NCBI GenBank assembly: GCA_012934845.2
Contig: WNNJ02000878.1
Location: 62,001-126,000 of the forward strand
Source of the DNA: Pomphorhynchus laevis
Taxonomy: Eukaryota; Acanthocephala; Palaeacanthocephala; Echinorhynchida; Pomphorhynchidae
DNA length: 64,000 nucleotides
Direction: 5' to 3'
Part shown: piece by piece, positions 1 to 10,525 of the stretch
How the letters are laid out: each line of letters begins with the position of its first letter
Position numbering within the stretch: the stretch's first letter is position 1
Program-made: the position numbers and the translations under genes
Notes under the pieces: generated by a model
Databases searched by the model: none
Seen by the model: the letters and a program-made list of their open reading frames with translations, nothing else
What the model was told of the DNA's origin: nothing

Positions 1-1172
1 AAATTCCCTAATAATAAATGTGAAGATATTTGACTAGATATGAACGTTAAATCAACATCAATTAAAACTACTTTTAATTTATATTTTAAAGATAATATAT
101 TTCAAGAAACATATTTTTGTTATAAATATTCCAAAAATATTTTAAATAATTTAAAAGATGCATATTTTAAATTAGGTAACTATGAAAATATCATAGTTAC
201 CTATGAGAATAAGAATAAACACTCGGCATAAATGAGTCTATCCACGTTAATTAGATGAGGTTAGGGCCGTTTATGTGCGTAGTAGACAATCAATTTTTTA
301 CGAATCTAATGAACGAATAAGAATTTTCAAACGTCTTTATAAAGCAGGGAAAATATCTAGTTCCATACGAATACTTGAAACATATTTGAAACTAACTTAC
401 TATAAAGGTAAAATCAAACAGAAAATCGTGAAATATTTAAATCAACAAAATATTATGTAAAATAAATTTAAATTAGGTGAAACAATTTATCGATAAACAG
501 TAAATAATAAATTTTAAATTTTTTATTTATTTATAATTAATATTCTGTGTTTTTAATTAAGCTATTACACTAGTTAATCAAATTTCATAAAAGAAAATAC
601 AACATTGACCTGTATTTTGCCCGCTGCTATATTAGATCATGGAATATGATCTACATGGAATGTGCCATGTAATCTAGTAGCCTAGAGTTTTTCCTATCAA
701 TCTCTAATTTTAAATATGACTCATCGTCTTATTTATTAATCAATTCATAAAAATTGTTTTTCTAGTATTACTTTATATAAATTTAAATTTAAGTTTTATT
801 TTTAAAATATTAATTATTTTTTAATTATTTATATGTATTACCAAATAGTATTAATAAAAATATAATGTAATATAAATATAAATTAATGTTATTAATTTAT
901 TCGTTATACATTATTGCTTTTACAATTAAAAAGGTTACCCGCATTATTTATTAATTTATTCTTTATTAATTTATTCATTATTTGTTATTTTATATATTAT
1001 TAATATATAATTGATTTAAAATCAATTAAATCAATTAATCAATTTATAAAAATTGAATTTTTCTTAAATTTTTAAAAATCTAAATGATATAACATCTTAA
1101 AATTAAAATAGTAATTATTTTATTAATATATATGTAGTAGTAAATACGTAGACTCAGTAAACTGATCTGATT
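1..1172 (+). mobile_element. Penelope-like element relic: end of RT plus 3' tail
   Basis: Reading frames at 40-231 and 275-460 match the end of the RT domain that is better preserved at 45170-45811: an NVK/NIKLT-like start, then 'YFKLG', 'KLTYYKGKIKQKIVKYLNQ'. After the coding part comes an AT-rich tail that contains the same 'CAATTCATAAAAATTG'-like box seen downstream of the other RT copies. It ends at 1142-1172 in the recurring PLE terminal motif (ACGTAGACTCAGT, then CTGATCTGATT). The copy is broken, and the two ORFs look like two overlapping fragments of the same part of RT. The clade is inferred from the better copies elsewhere in the window. Confidence 0.7.
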
Positions 1173-1179
1173 GAGATGT

Positions 1180-1499
1180 TTAAAAAAATATTCAATAAAT
1201 TATTAACCAATAAAATATGATTTATCTGAAATCCATAATCGTTTAGTTAATAAACTATATCAGAAACCAAATTTTTACTGAAGATATAGTATTTAATAAT
1301 TTATTACGAATAGTTTGAAGATTTCTACTTAATCCTTTGGATTAGTAATGAACAAAAACTTTATCAATCAATAAAAATTAATTTTTGAAATTCTTACTTT
1401 ATATAAATCGAAATTATATTAAATCTTAAGATTAAATTATTGTTATTTAATTATTTGTGCATCGTACAAAATACGTAGACTAAGTTAATTGATCTGATT
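1180..1499 (+). mobile_element. second PLE 3' tail
   Basis: An AT-rich stretch that ends at 1468-1499 with another copy of the PLE 3' terminal motif (ATACGTAGACTAAGT, then GATCTGATT). There is no coding part. It looks like the 3' tip of a second insertion next to the first, or a duplicated terminus. Confidence 0.5.
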
Positions 1500-1927
1500 C
1501 TTAATTAAACATTTTTGAACCAAATGATAAGTTGTACAACATTTTTATAATTAAAAAATATTAGTTTTTTTAATTTGTATATGCTTATTTTTATATTAGA
1601 CAAGCTACATTTGTACATAAACTCTAGTTCTATATAAAAAAGAATATTTAAAATTATAACAGTGATTTGTAGGCACGGAATTTATAACTTGTTGATTTCA
1701 ACAGCGATATAATATCATAAAGAATTCTATTTGTAAAATATTTTTAAGTAGTATCAAGAATGCGTTCTTGCAAATAATCAATTATTTAACTATAACGAAT
1801 TATTAGAGCAGAATCAATATATTTAAAATTATAGCAGTGATAATTTAAAATTATCAGAATATTTAAAATAATAACAGTGATTTGTAGGAACGGATTTTAT
1901 AAATTGTGAATTTCAACAGCGATATGT
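1500..1927. other. AT-rich intergenic DNA with a short direct repeat
   Basis: No coding potential seen. A unit containing 'AAAATTATAACAGTGATTTG' followed by GTAGG.ACGGA.TTTATAA occurs near 1650-1690 and again near 1866-1905. Both copies are followed by a similar TTTCAACAGCGATAT stretch, so a segment of roughly 200 bp is repeated. No family recognised. Confidence 0.4.
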
Positions 1928-2082
1928 TGGAGCTGGATTAAAAAAAGAGTACATTTTTTGATATTTCGGTAACTTCTGTTAGCATCCTCAGAAAACTACT
2001 TCAGAAAATTATTTTGAAATTTTCTAGCAGAGCTTAACGAAATATCAAATAAAATGTCCCTTCTTTATTTGATCCAGCTCCA
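1928..2082. repeat. foldback repeat with 50-bp inverted arms
   Basis: The left arm starts TGGAGCTGGAT and the right arm ends ATCCAGCTCCA. The arms (about 1928-1978 and 2028-2082) are imperfect reverse complements through the ATATTTCG block. On the minus strand, 1960-1991 reads CTGAGGATG, an AAC-AGAA-GTT hairpin, then CCGAAAT, which resembles a degenerate hammerhead core. A related half copy lies at 42840-42951 in the opposite orientation, so this is a dispersed family. It could be a MITE or a terminal piece of a PLE. Confidence 0.55.
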
Positions 2083-3514
2083 TTAATTATTTATCGATAA
2101 CGGTTCATTATCAACTATTTAAAATTATTTAACTATTTTTGAAAAGTTAAATGAAATTTTTATATAGAATCTATATTTTTTTAATCAGACACATATAATG
2201 CCCGACAACAAATCTAGTTGGAAACTCCAATTACCTATTAAGACCGGAATAGCATGAAATTCTTTCGTATCCGTGTTGTTTGTACATGGCTGCTGTGTCA
2301 TTTTATTTTTTTGCAAGAACGATATCGTCGAAAGCTAGCATTATTTAATTTTCTACAATAATTCACTCATGTCTACAATGTCCATCAACCTCAAGAAAGT
2401 TCACTTTGACACGACAGCAAATCTTGATTACTTTTAAATAGTTGAATAAAAAATCAATGACAATTGATTTTTTATTCAAATATTTATTAATCAAAAATTT
2501 ATGAACAGAAAATATAATAACTGCGAGCTTATTTCTGAGAATGGCAGAAGTGTGATGGTTTCATACTTACGTTTAATTTAGCTGAATTCATCATGTGTAG
2601 AATAACATCAATAATTAATTGTTAGTAAAAATTAAATTTATCAAGTCAATTCATGCTAATAACTTCATTATTTCTATACTTTATGTATATTTGATAGAGT
2701 GGAAAAAAAGTTACTCGAAAATCAAAAACATAAGTACAGCAGCGCATTTGCTAATTAATTAAATAATTATACCTTTTAATTTAGTTAAAGCCTTCATAAA
2801 CCTTTATTTATTTAGAAACAAAATACATGTGATAATAAAAGCATTTCAATCTTCAATAATTTCAAAAACACGTATTTAATATATTAATTTGCTTACAACC
2901 TGATGACTGCTTGATTTTGTACAAAATCTTGTTTTATTTACAAACATGAATGTTTCTGTTTTAAACTAAAATAAATCTGCTTCGAACAAACGACTGTTAA
3001 AACATTATGCAAGTCTTACACAATATAAAAGTTTGGTGAAACTGAATTTAATGTTCAGCTTTTCTAAATAAATATTCGGTTACAAAATCAAAAATGTTGC
3101 AAAAATCTCACTATAATTTATTATTTTTATCTTTTTTATTCTTCTACATTGCAGGGGAATGGCGATGTTGAACACCAAAATATGAAATATTGAGCACGCA
3201 GCGGCAGTGCGTTTACAATTCCAGTAAAATGGTAGTATTGTTCTTGTGATTTTACTGTTCTATGACTATATTACGGTGCTGGCATATGTAAGAATATTAT
3301 CGAATACATTATAAAGGTAACTAAATCTAAGTTAAAAGGACTACAGAGTTCGTATCGAATTGCAGTAATGAAATTTATACAAAGAAGGGATAGTATCACT
3401 ACAAATTGACATCAATCAAAGAAATATCATCTATATTCAACGATTCTCTAGTAATCGTTTTTAAATCAACAGAAACTAACGGATCTTTGTTAAAACAAGT
3501 CTTTCGAAAATATA
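2083..3514. other. AT-rich intergenic region upstream of the pseudo-cathepsin gene
   Basis: No ORF of note. 2090-2145 is the reverse complement of 42840-42895 and belongs to the same dispersed repeat as 1928-2082. At 3122-3154 a pyrimidine-rich tract runs into TTGCAG, a plausible 3' splice acceptor, so the downstream gene may have a 5' UTR intron. This is inference only: no branch site or donor was identified. Confidence 0.35.
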
Positions 3515-4957
3515 ATGGTTTTAAATATAAAAATGTTGTCTTTCGAAAGCAAGTCTTTCGAAATAAAAATGTTGTTGGTAATGACAGTAGTTATTTTTCC
3601 AATAGGTAACAGTGATCGGACAACATTGTCTTCTCTGAATGATTCGTATTGTAAAACGATACCGTTTCCATGTGGATCAGATCGTGTAGATTCACAATTC
3701 TTTGAATATTTCAATTCTCGATGCTATTGTGATATGTTTTGTTATCATTATAGTCAAGACTGCTGTCCGGACTTTAAAGAAGTGTGCTTACTTTCATCAA
3801 ATAACAAGACAGTTGTTATCCATGATGGTAACGATCATGTAAAAAGTAGTAGCGGATACATAGTTAATGATGATGATGTAGATTACGAAAACGCTGATGG
3901 CGACGACGAGAAAGAGCAGAGGTCAGCAAGAACGAACTTACAAATTAACGATCCTTATTTTATTAGAGAAATTAACAGCCAACGACGGGGATGGGATGCT
4001 CGAATTTATAAAAATTGGCCGAATACAAGTGTTCAATATTTAATCGACCGACTACTAGGTAGTACGAACATCCTCAACGGAATTGAACGTATATCAATAT
4101 ATGAGCACGACCCTCATGATGTTGAACAGTTCCGACCTAAAATCCGATGGGATCCTCGCAACCGTTTTGATGACGTGTGGCAAATTGTCCCAATAAGAGA
4201 TCAACATCGATGTCCTTTATCGTGGATAATTAGTGCAGTTGATGTCACTGCAGATAGATTTGCAAGAATGTCATATATTAGCAACATATGGAACTACACT
4301 ACAAATGGACTTTCCATAATGCACATGCTCAGCTGTTCATCCTCAAAGTACATAAAAGACAGAAATTGCATGTATTTAAACGGATCAGTAGAAAAGGCTT
4401 GGAAATTTCTATACTACCTAGGAACAGTTACAGAACTATGCTATCCGAGCGAAATTGGTACTAACGATTTTCAAATAGATAAATGTAAATTGTATATGAA
4501 TAAACGTACTAAACATCGTATTCATCTGGGTGCCCAATTTGTAAAACTTATTTGTCCAACCTCGATAAATTCCCCTAAACCTACACTCTTTTTTAGAATT
4601 GGAAAGCCATATCGATTACAGCCTGGCAGTGACATTGATATCCAATATGAAATCTACCTACGTGGATCAGTACAAGCAACGATGCTAGTGTGTCCAGACT
4701 TTATTCACTACAAGTCAGGAATTTACCAAAGATTGTACGATGGCGACATGGACCTGTGCAGATACCATTCCGTTAGAATAATAGGCTGGGGTCACGTTTA
4801 CGACCGTAAACGTAATCCTCGCTTGTACTGGATTTGTGCCAATTCGTGGGGTACACACTGGGGAGAAAACGGATTCTTTAAAATATTTAGCAATGATTCA
4901 GAAATTAATAAATGGGTGGTAACCACGTTTGGACATGAAGAATTCTACTCACATTAA
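3515..4957 (+). CDS. Swim/TINAG-like secreted pseudo-cathepsin with somatomedin B domain
   Basis: A 480-residue intronless ORF. The true start is probably Met19 (3569), which puts a short hydrophobic signal peptide (MLLVMTVVIFPIG) at the N-terminus. Residues 46-91 are cysteine-rich (YCDMFCYHYSQDCC core), as in a somatomedin B domain. An acidic linker follows (118-133), then a propeptide-like segment (RRGWDARIYKNWP, 157-169) and a papain/cathepsin B fold from about 220. At the nucleophile site it reads QHRCPLSW, so Ser236 stands where cathepsins have Cys. His418 (YHSVRIIGWG) and Asn443 (ANSWGTHWG) are kept. Loss of the catalytic Cys is typical of TINAG and of Drosophila Swim, a secreted Wingless-binding protein, so the product is predicted to be non-proteolytic and extracellular. 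The length is slightly above that of Swim. The N-terminal 18 codons contain a local AAGTCTTTCGAAA duplication and may be untranslated. Confidence 0.88.
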   Translation: MVLNIKMLSFESKSFEIKMLLVMTVVIFPIGNSDRTTLSSLNDSYCKTIPFPCGSDRVDSQFFEYFNSRCYCDMFCYHYSQDCCPDFKEVCLLSSNNKTVVIHDGNDHVKSSSGYIVNDDDVDYENADGDDEKEQRSARTNLQINDPYFIREINSQRRGWDARIYKNWPNTSVQYLIDRLLGSTNILNGIERISIYEHDPHDVEQFRPKIRWDPRNRFDDVWQIVPIRDQHRCPLSWIISAVDVTADRFARMSYISNIWNYTTNGLSIMHMLSCSSSKYIKDRNCMYLNGSVEKAWKFLYYLGTVTELCYPSEIGTNDFQIDKCKLYMNKRTKHRIHLGAQFVKLICPTSINSPKPTLFFRIGKPYRLQPGSDIDIQYEIYLRGSVQATMLVCPDFIHYKSGIYQRLYDGDMDLCRYHSVRIIGWGHVYDRKRNPRLYWICANSWGTHWGENGFFKIFSNDSEINKWVVTTFGHEEFYSH

Positions 4958-5279
4958 CTAAACGAAATTATTGGTCACCATTTCAGATTATTCAAAAAAC
5001 GTGTATATACTAATATGAATGACTAAGATAATCCAAAGTACATAAATTTTGATTTTGGCCAAATTTCTCAAAGGATAATATTCTTTGGTTTCGCGAAATT
5101 CAAAGTCGTAATCATTATAAATAATCATTCTATATCAGAATTTATTTATTTTCATTAAACGAAACGAGATTTTGTTTTTGTGACATTGAAAACCTTTTAA
5201 ATTCGTTTTTTAAGTTTTTATAAGACCAGGAAAAGCTTTGCTTTTTTCCTGGTTTTTAAAGCAAACGGGAATCTCATTC
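4958..5279. other. 3' flank of the pseudo-cathepsin gene
   Basis: AT-rich, non-coding. It contains one clear hairpin at 5225-5253 (ACCAGGAAAAGC against GCTTTTTTCCTGGT) followed by a T run. The role is unknown; in a eukaryote this need not be a terminator. An AATAAA lies just beyond, near 5292, inside the adjoining repeat. Confidence 0.4.
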
Positions 5280-7075
5280 AATCTAATTGTCAATAAAACA
5301 CACGAGTCGAGTAATTTAAAACGTTATCAACGCGAATGTCTCAAGCACGACTTTATCAGAATAACGTCAGTTTCTTTGTAAATGACAATGTTCTCTTTGA
5401 TTTTAATGCTGGAGATTTAGGATGAATGCTAGATCCCTTTTCGGCAGAATTCAACACGGCTATTAAATGTGAATGGACTATTTTAAAACGTTATCAACGC
5501 GTATGTCTCAAAAGTAAGTTACACCGTCAATCCAAGTAAATAAGTTGTGTCGAAGTTCAAGTACTTAAATATCCTATAATAATGATGACAGCGATTTATT
5601 GTATTCGTAAAGAAAGACTTTAGCCGCAAAGCTTTTCATTTATTAATTAATAAAAAATAGTTATCAAATAAAAAATATTCATCAAACTTTCAATAGTAAA
5701 AATGATGGCACTTGTATATTAACTTAAAATTAGGAAATAAACTATATAGGTGACTAGTTTGATAACAGTAATAATTAGGAGAAATAGGTAGGTTTTTAAA
5801 TTGAATGTAGCACCTTACCCTACCAACTCTAATTTAATTTGAAATCAGGAATAATTTCAATTAAATATTTATTTCATAATAAGCGCTACTAATTCATTGC
5901 CAATATTTCATTAAAATTATTCATTAAATTAATCATTTAAATGATTAATCATTTCTTAGTTAAATACGACAATTGTTTTTAATTATCGTCTTTTGTGAAT
6001 TTGATAAAACGAGTAGTCTAGACATTTGCATTGTAATAATCTTGTTGGTTCGACTACAGCTTTACATTTTTGATTTTAGATGTCTTCCTTTTAAATTGCT
6101 TAATTACAAATAATTGCAAGTTATTAGTATAAAATTAGTAAAAATGATTGGGATAAAATTTATATACTGATAAATTTATAAATGATTGATTCTAATACAG
6201 TTTTATCATCCATCCGTAAAAATTTACTGATTTCTATGAATTTTAAAAATGTACTTAAAAAATCATATTTTGTAAATATGATTATATTTATTTATATTTT
6301 ATTTTAATATCGTAAACGTCAAATATTTATTTGGTCATTATTAAAATCTAAGATGATCATTTAACTGTCTACGTATTCTGTATTATAAATAAACAATTAT
6401 AGACATATTAAACTTAAGATTTTATAATTAAGTCATAAAATTTAAAGATTTAAATTTTTATATGGTTCAATTTTTATGAATTGATTAATATATAATTTGA
6501 CATGTATTATAATTAATTATCAATAAAGCAACGAGTCGGGTGATCGTCAGCCAACAAAGGACCGAAGCGTGAAACGTAGGTATTGGATCAGTAGCTGATG
6601 AGGTCAAACAATACTGAAATGTATCGTACCGCTGTTTGCTTATAAATATAGGATTGAAACAACGTGCATAATAAAAGTCATCAAAATTTCAATGGCAACA
6701 ATGACTTCGCAGGTATATCAACTTAAAATTAGGAAACACAATATATATGACTAGTTTGAAAATTGCAATTAATTGCGAAAATAGGTAAGCTTTCAAATTG
6801 AAGGTTGCACATTCACCCACTAATGCTGATTTAATTTAAAATCAGTAATGATTTTAATTAAATTTGCAAAATGTAAAACGAAAGTCTGATTAAATCTAAT
6901 TGCTGATAAAAGCAGATGAGTCGAGTGATGGTCAGCCAGCATTAAAAGGACCGAAACGTGAAACGTAAGTCTCTATAAGCCAACAGTGTACTGCTGTTGG
7001 CTCAGTAGCTGATGAGGTCAACCAATATTGAAATGTAAAAAATTTCAATTATAACAATGACTGCACAACTTAACA
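5280..7075 (+). repeat. dispersed/tandem repeat family, three copies
   Basis: Three related copies lie in the same orientation at about 5280-5865, 6515-6865 and 6896-7075. Shared blocks in order: CAATAAA.. with ACGAGTCG, then (copies 2 and 3) GTCAGCCA, GGACCGAA.CGTGAAACGT, CAGTAGCTGATGAGGTCAA, then TTTCAAT..AACAATGACT and (copies 1 and 2) ACTTAAAATTAGGAAA with a roughly 150-bp AT-rich block. Copies 2 and 3 are spaced about 380 bp apart, like a small tandem retroelement. Copy 3 carries an extra 9-bp hairpin, AGCCAACAG/CTGTTGGCT, at about 6977-7001. Copy 1 also contains an internal direct repeat (AAAACGTTATCAACGCG near 5318 and 5485). Confidence 0.6.
6355..6514 (-). mobile_element. degenerate PLE 3' tail, antisense
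   Basis: It contains an eroded antisense version of the terminal motif (GATCATTTAACTGTCTACGTATT, about 6355-6377 in pieces), followed by an AT-rich block that reaches TTTTTATGAATTGATTAATA, the antisense form of the conserved PLE 3' box. It sits between copies of the 5.3-7.1 kb repeat. The match is weaker than in the other tails. Confidence 0.4.
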
Positions 7076-7098
7076 TTTTATTAACTGACATTACCATA

Positions 7099-7583
7099 AT
7101 AGAATGAATAATTGCATACACGAGCGAGTATCATCATTTAGTCGGCTTCACAAAATTATCCTCGTGTGAATTCTTCAATCCTAGATGCAGCACTGTACAC
7201 TACAATCAGCATAGGTGGACCTTATCAGCAGTGAGCCTACGCCTACTTTTCGTGTTTCGGTCCTTTAATGATCTGCTGAAATTTTCCTGGCAGATTAACC
7301 TGGCAGATTCCGGTTTCCTGTCAAGAAAATTCAAAAGACAGATTGTCGGTTGTTTCCGGCAACTGTAGTGTTTGTTTTTACAGAAAGGCAGCAGAGGAAA
7401 ATTTCAGCAGATCATTAAAGGACCCAAACACGAAAGGTAGGCGTAGGCTCACTGCTGATGAGGTCCACCTACGCTGATTGTAGTGTACAGTGCTGCATAT
7501 AGGATTAAAGAATTCACACGAGGATAATTTATGAAGCCGACCAAATGATGATACTCGCTCGTGTATGCAATTATTCATTCTAT
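7099..7583. repeat. large foldback (inverted repeat), arms about 187 bp
   Basis: The left arm 7099-7287 is nearly the exact reverse complement of the right arm 7396-7583, with a spacer of about 108 bp. Each arm contains the GGACC(C/G)AAACACGAAAGG block, GGCGTAGG/CCTACGC and CTGATGAGGTC. These are the same blocks that characterise the 5.3-7.1 kb repeat, so the foldback was built from two opposed copies of that family. Small ORFs in both strands here are a by-product of the palindrome. Confidence 0.8.
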
Positions 7584-8035
7584 TTACCTGCAGATTCCGG
7601 TTTCCTGTCAAGATTCAAAAGACAGATTGTCGGTTGTTTCCGGCAACTGTAGTGCTATCTCCGTCTTTTTGTTACAAAAGACGGAAACAACGTACAGTTT
7701 GCACAAGTGTAAATGTGTTCCTTACAAACTGTATCGTTTGTTTTTACAGAAAGGCAGCAGAGGAAAATTTCAGCAGATCATTAAAGGACCGAAACACGAA
7801 AGGTAGGCGTAGGCTCACTGCTGATGAGGTCTACCTACGCTGATTGTAGTGTACAGTGCTGCATCTAGGATTAAAGAATTCAAAGGAAGATTACCATAAT
7901 AGCTTAAAATGGGAATGGTCCCTACGCTGATTGTAGTGTACAGGGCTGCATCTAGGATTAAAGAATTCACACGAAGATTACCATAATAGCTTAAAATGGG
8001 AATGGTCGCTCTTAAAAGAGGAATGGTCGCATACT
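7290..8035 (+). repeat. direct repeats adjoining the foldback
   Basis: The segment CAGATTCCGGTTTCCTGTCA...GCAACTGTAGTG occurs at about 7306-7370 and 7592-7653. The following TTTTTACAGAAAGGCAGCAG...AAAGAATTCA block occurs at about 7374-7523 and 7740-7881. The second copy has an extra 85 bp (7654-7738) made of two hairpins (CCGTCTTTT/AAAAGACGG and ACAGTTTG/CAAACTGT). A shorter third piece (CTACGCTGATTGTAGTGTAC... then AATAGCTTAAAATGGGAATG) repeats at 7889-8010. ORFs at 7561-7843 are repeat shadows. Confidence 0.7.
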
Positions 8036-8088
8036 GAATGGTCTCGATATTTCAATTGATTTCAAATATTAATTGTCAATTGTATATA

Positions 8089-8815
8089 TTAGTTTGTCAT
8101 TATTTCTAATATTTTAATTTTAGATTTTTTAAATATACAAGAAAAACTCGTAAAGCTTGTGATGTTATAAATAATAATTGTACTGTAAGTAATACGACAA
8201 ACAAATGTTTTTCGTTTAATATTAATAGTAATTGTAACTGCAATACCGCAGTTGTAGTGTATCTTATACAATGTACATGTAGATTGCAATATATAGGAAA
8301 AACATATCAAATGTTAAAAACTAGGTTTACTCGACACATATATAATATACAGCATAATAGTCAAACTATATTTCATAAACATATGAGATTAATAGGACAT
8401 GATATTAAAAACTGTAAATTATTTATTTTAGAACATATTATCGAAGAAAACATTTCAATATTAAATCAAAAACTATTAGAAAAAGAAGATTTTTGGATTA
8501 AAACGCTTAATTCCATGTACCCATTAGGATTGAATGACGTGGTACAAGGAATTGGCAGAAGTAGTATAATACATAATAAACAACTATATTATAATAATCC
8601 GGTTAAACGCAAACCAAGAAGTCATGGCGATAAAAAGAATAGGAAAAATAGAGTTAAAAATATTAAAAAAAGAAATTAACAATATAAATGAACAATTAGA
8701 AATATTAAAACGACTTTTAATAATTGATAATTGCAACTGCAATACCGCAGGTGTAACGTATCTAATAAAATGCACATGTGGACTGCAATATATAGGAAAA
8801 AAATTTTAACAGTTG
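8089..8815 (+). mobile_element. PLE GIY-YIG endonuclease region (Naiad-like)
   Basis: The reading frame 8257-8679, extended upstream, shows a Cys-rich lead (ACDVINNNCTVSNTT), then NCNTAVVVYLIQCTCRLQYIGKT with the GIY-YIG pattern (VYLIQ...LQYIGKT), an R/H helix (LKTRFTRHIYNI), the late Glu-containing segment LEKEDFWIKTLNSMYPLGLND, and a basic tail with KRKPRSHGDKK. The closing motif and basic RSHG tail are what I recall of PLEs in which the endonuclease precedes the RT. A second scrap of the same domain repeats at 8730-8815 (CNTAGVTYLIKCTCGLQYIG). RT-like sequence follows at 9180, the expected order for that architecture. The whole element is broken. Confidence 0.75.
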
Positions 8816-9169
8816 ATAAACATATCAACTGTTAAAAACTAGGTTTAGGCAACATATATTTAAATATATATCAAAATAAGTAGGTATATAAAATTTAACC
8901 AAATTTTCAAATAACCCTATTGATACTTTCTATATATACGTCAACTTAAGGTTTAAAATTGAAGTTTAAAATAATATATATTTACATATATTTATATATA
9001 CAATTATATAATTATACAATTATATAATTATATAATTATTTACATTTATATAAATATATATAGCATGATAGTTAAACTATATTAAGTTTAAGTTCCTTAT
9101 TAAGATTGAATGTATTATTTCATGTACCCATTAGAATTGAATGTATTCATTTACTTTAAAACATATTAT

Positions 9170-9760
9170 TGAAGAAAATAAGTTAATATAAAAGGTGTTA
9201 CAATGTGAGATAATGGTAGCCCAATTATAACTGGCTTAATTTTAAGCTTTATAGAATATGAATATGTTCATAATGGTGTGAAAATAAATCTAAACTTTAT
9301 AAAGATATGAAATATATGTTTCGATATATTGATGATATGTATGCATTTAACTCTAATAATTTTTATCCAATAAGTATAGAAATTTTTTCATGTGACTTAT
9401 TCTTAATAAAACTAATATTGATGATAAAGAAGGTATATATCTAAATATAAACATTAAATTGACATCAATTAAAACTATTATTAAATTATATAGTAAAGAT
9501 CATGCATACTATATAATATTAAACATAATACTTTAAATAATAAAATTTTAAGAATTTCCATAATATGTAATGATGTTGGTTTACTTCAAAATTATGTACA
9601 TAATACATCATTTATGATAATGCATCATGATAACAGTAATAATGTATCATTTATTTATCATACATGATTACACATTTTTAAATTAGGTTATTATACATAT
9701 AATCATACATATTTTAAAAAATTTTATGGATGGATAATAAATAATATATCAAACAAGATT
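9170..9760 (+). mobile_element. PLE reverse transcriptase relic
   Basis: Heavily decayed sequence homologous to 45185-45780. It shows AAAGGTGTTACAATG.. (KGVPM region), a stretch matching SPIIA.LFLSYIKYEFVHN, ATGTTTCGATATATTGATGAT (FRYIDD, the RT catalytic motif) and the thumb region with TTAGGTTATTATA. AT content is very high and no frame is long. It lies just after the endonuclease piece and is probably part of the same insertion. Confidence 0.65.
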
Positions 9761-9779
9761 ACATTCGAGGTAAAATCAA

Positions 9780-10370
9780 TGTTTTTTGTCCAAGCATCCC
9801 GAAAACCAAATTTACTTTCGAAATAAGACACAATAAATATATAAGTCCCTGCAACTCAGTGGGTAATTAACAGCGAAGATGCGTACAAGTTAATAAGCTA
9901 TCTAGATGTGAAAGTTATTAAACACGATACATATGCCACAACTGATATTTTTAGGAATAAAAATATTGCTTGGTCTCTCTCCTTGGCAAACCCATATCAT
10001 AGACAAATATAAAATAAATGTGGGGACCACCTTATTTTACAGAACATTCGTTATATGCAGTTATAGAATACTCTAATCTATTGAATCTCAAATGATAACT
10101 AAAATGTTAAAAAGTATGGATTATCCTCAATGGGCTATTTAAAATCAAATCGAAACGCATAAAGTGGTTCACAAAATTGCAACAAGATGGATATTGATCA
10201 GATTAAGCAGTCTAATAACACGAATAGGTCAGCATAAATACAATATAAAAGTTTCATTCGCATTATTCAAACACTTCACTTATACATGTCATAAAATTGA
10301 CTTTGACAATAACAGGTTACTAATGGAAGAAGATGCGTTAAACTGCCTATTATAAAAGAGGCATTATTTA
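9780..10370 (+). mobile_element. relic of a second, different PLE lineage
   Basis: In one frame around 9865-9985 it reads INSEDAYKLISYLDVKVIKH, then TTDIFRNKNIAWSLSLANPYHRQI. This resembles the classical Penelope RT segment 'LxFLDVxVxR ... YRKPTxTDxYLxxxSxHP'. Further debris runs to the short frame at 10164-10355. Base composition is less AT-rich than the neighbouring PLE, which supports a separate origin. Broken and short. Confidence 0.5.
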
Positions 10371-10525
10371 AATTCCAATTCTAAATTCTATATTTTATTT
10401 TATAAAATTAAATAAAATATATTATTTTATATTATAAAATAAGATATTTTATCTTATTTTATAAATTTATGCAATGTAAATTTAAAATCCTTTTTAAATT
10501 TATCGTATAAATTCATTTTTAAATT

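Noticed and set aside
5225-5260. Rho-independent terminator
   Set aside because: The hairpin and T run fit the shape, but the context is a eukaryotic nuclear gene. Left as a plain hairpin.
7561-7843. Two overlapping plus-strand ORFs of 81 and 92 codons
   Set aside because: They lie wholly within the direct-repeat unit and its palindrome copy, with no domain.
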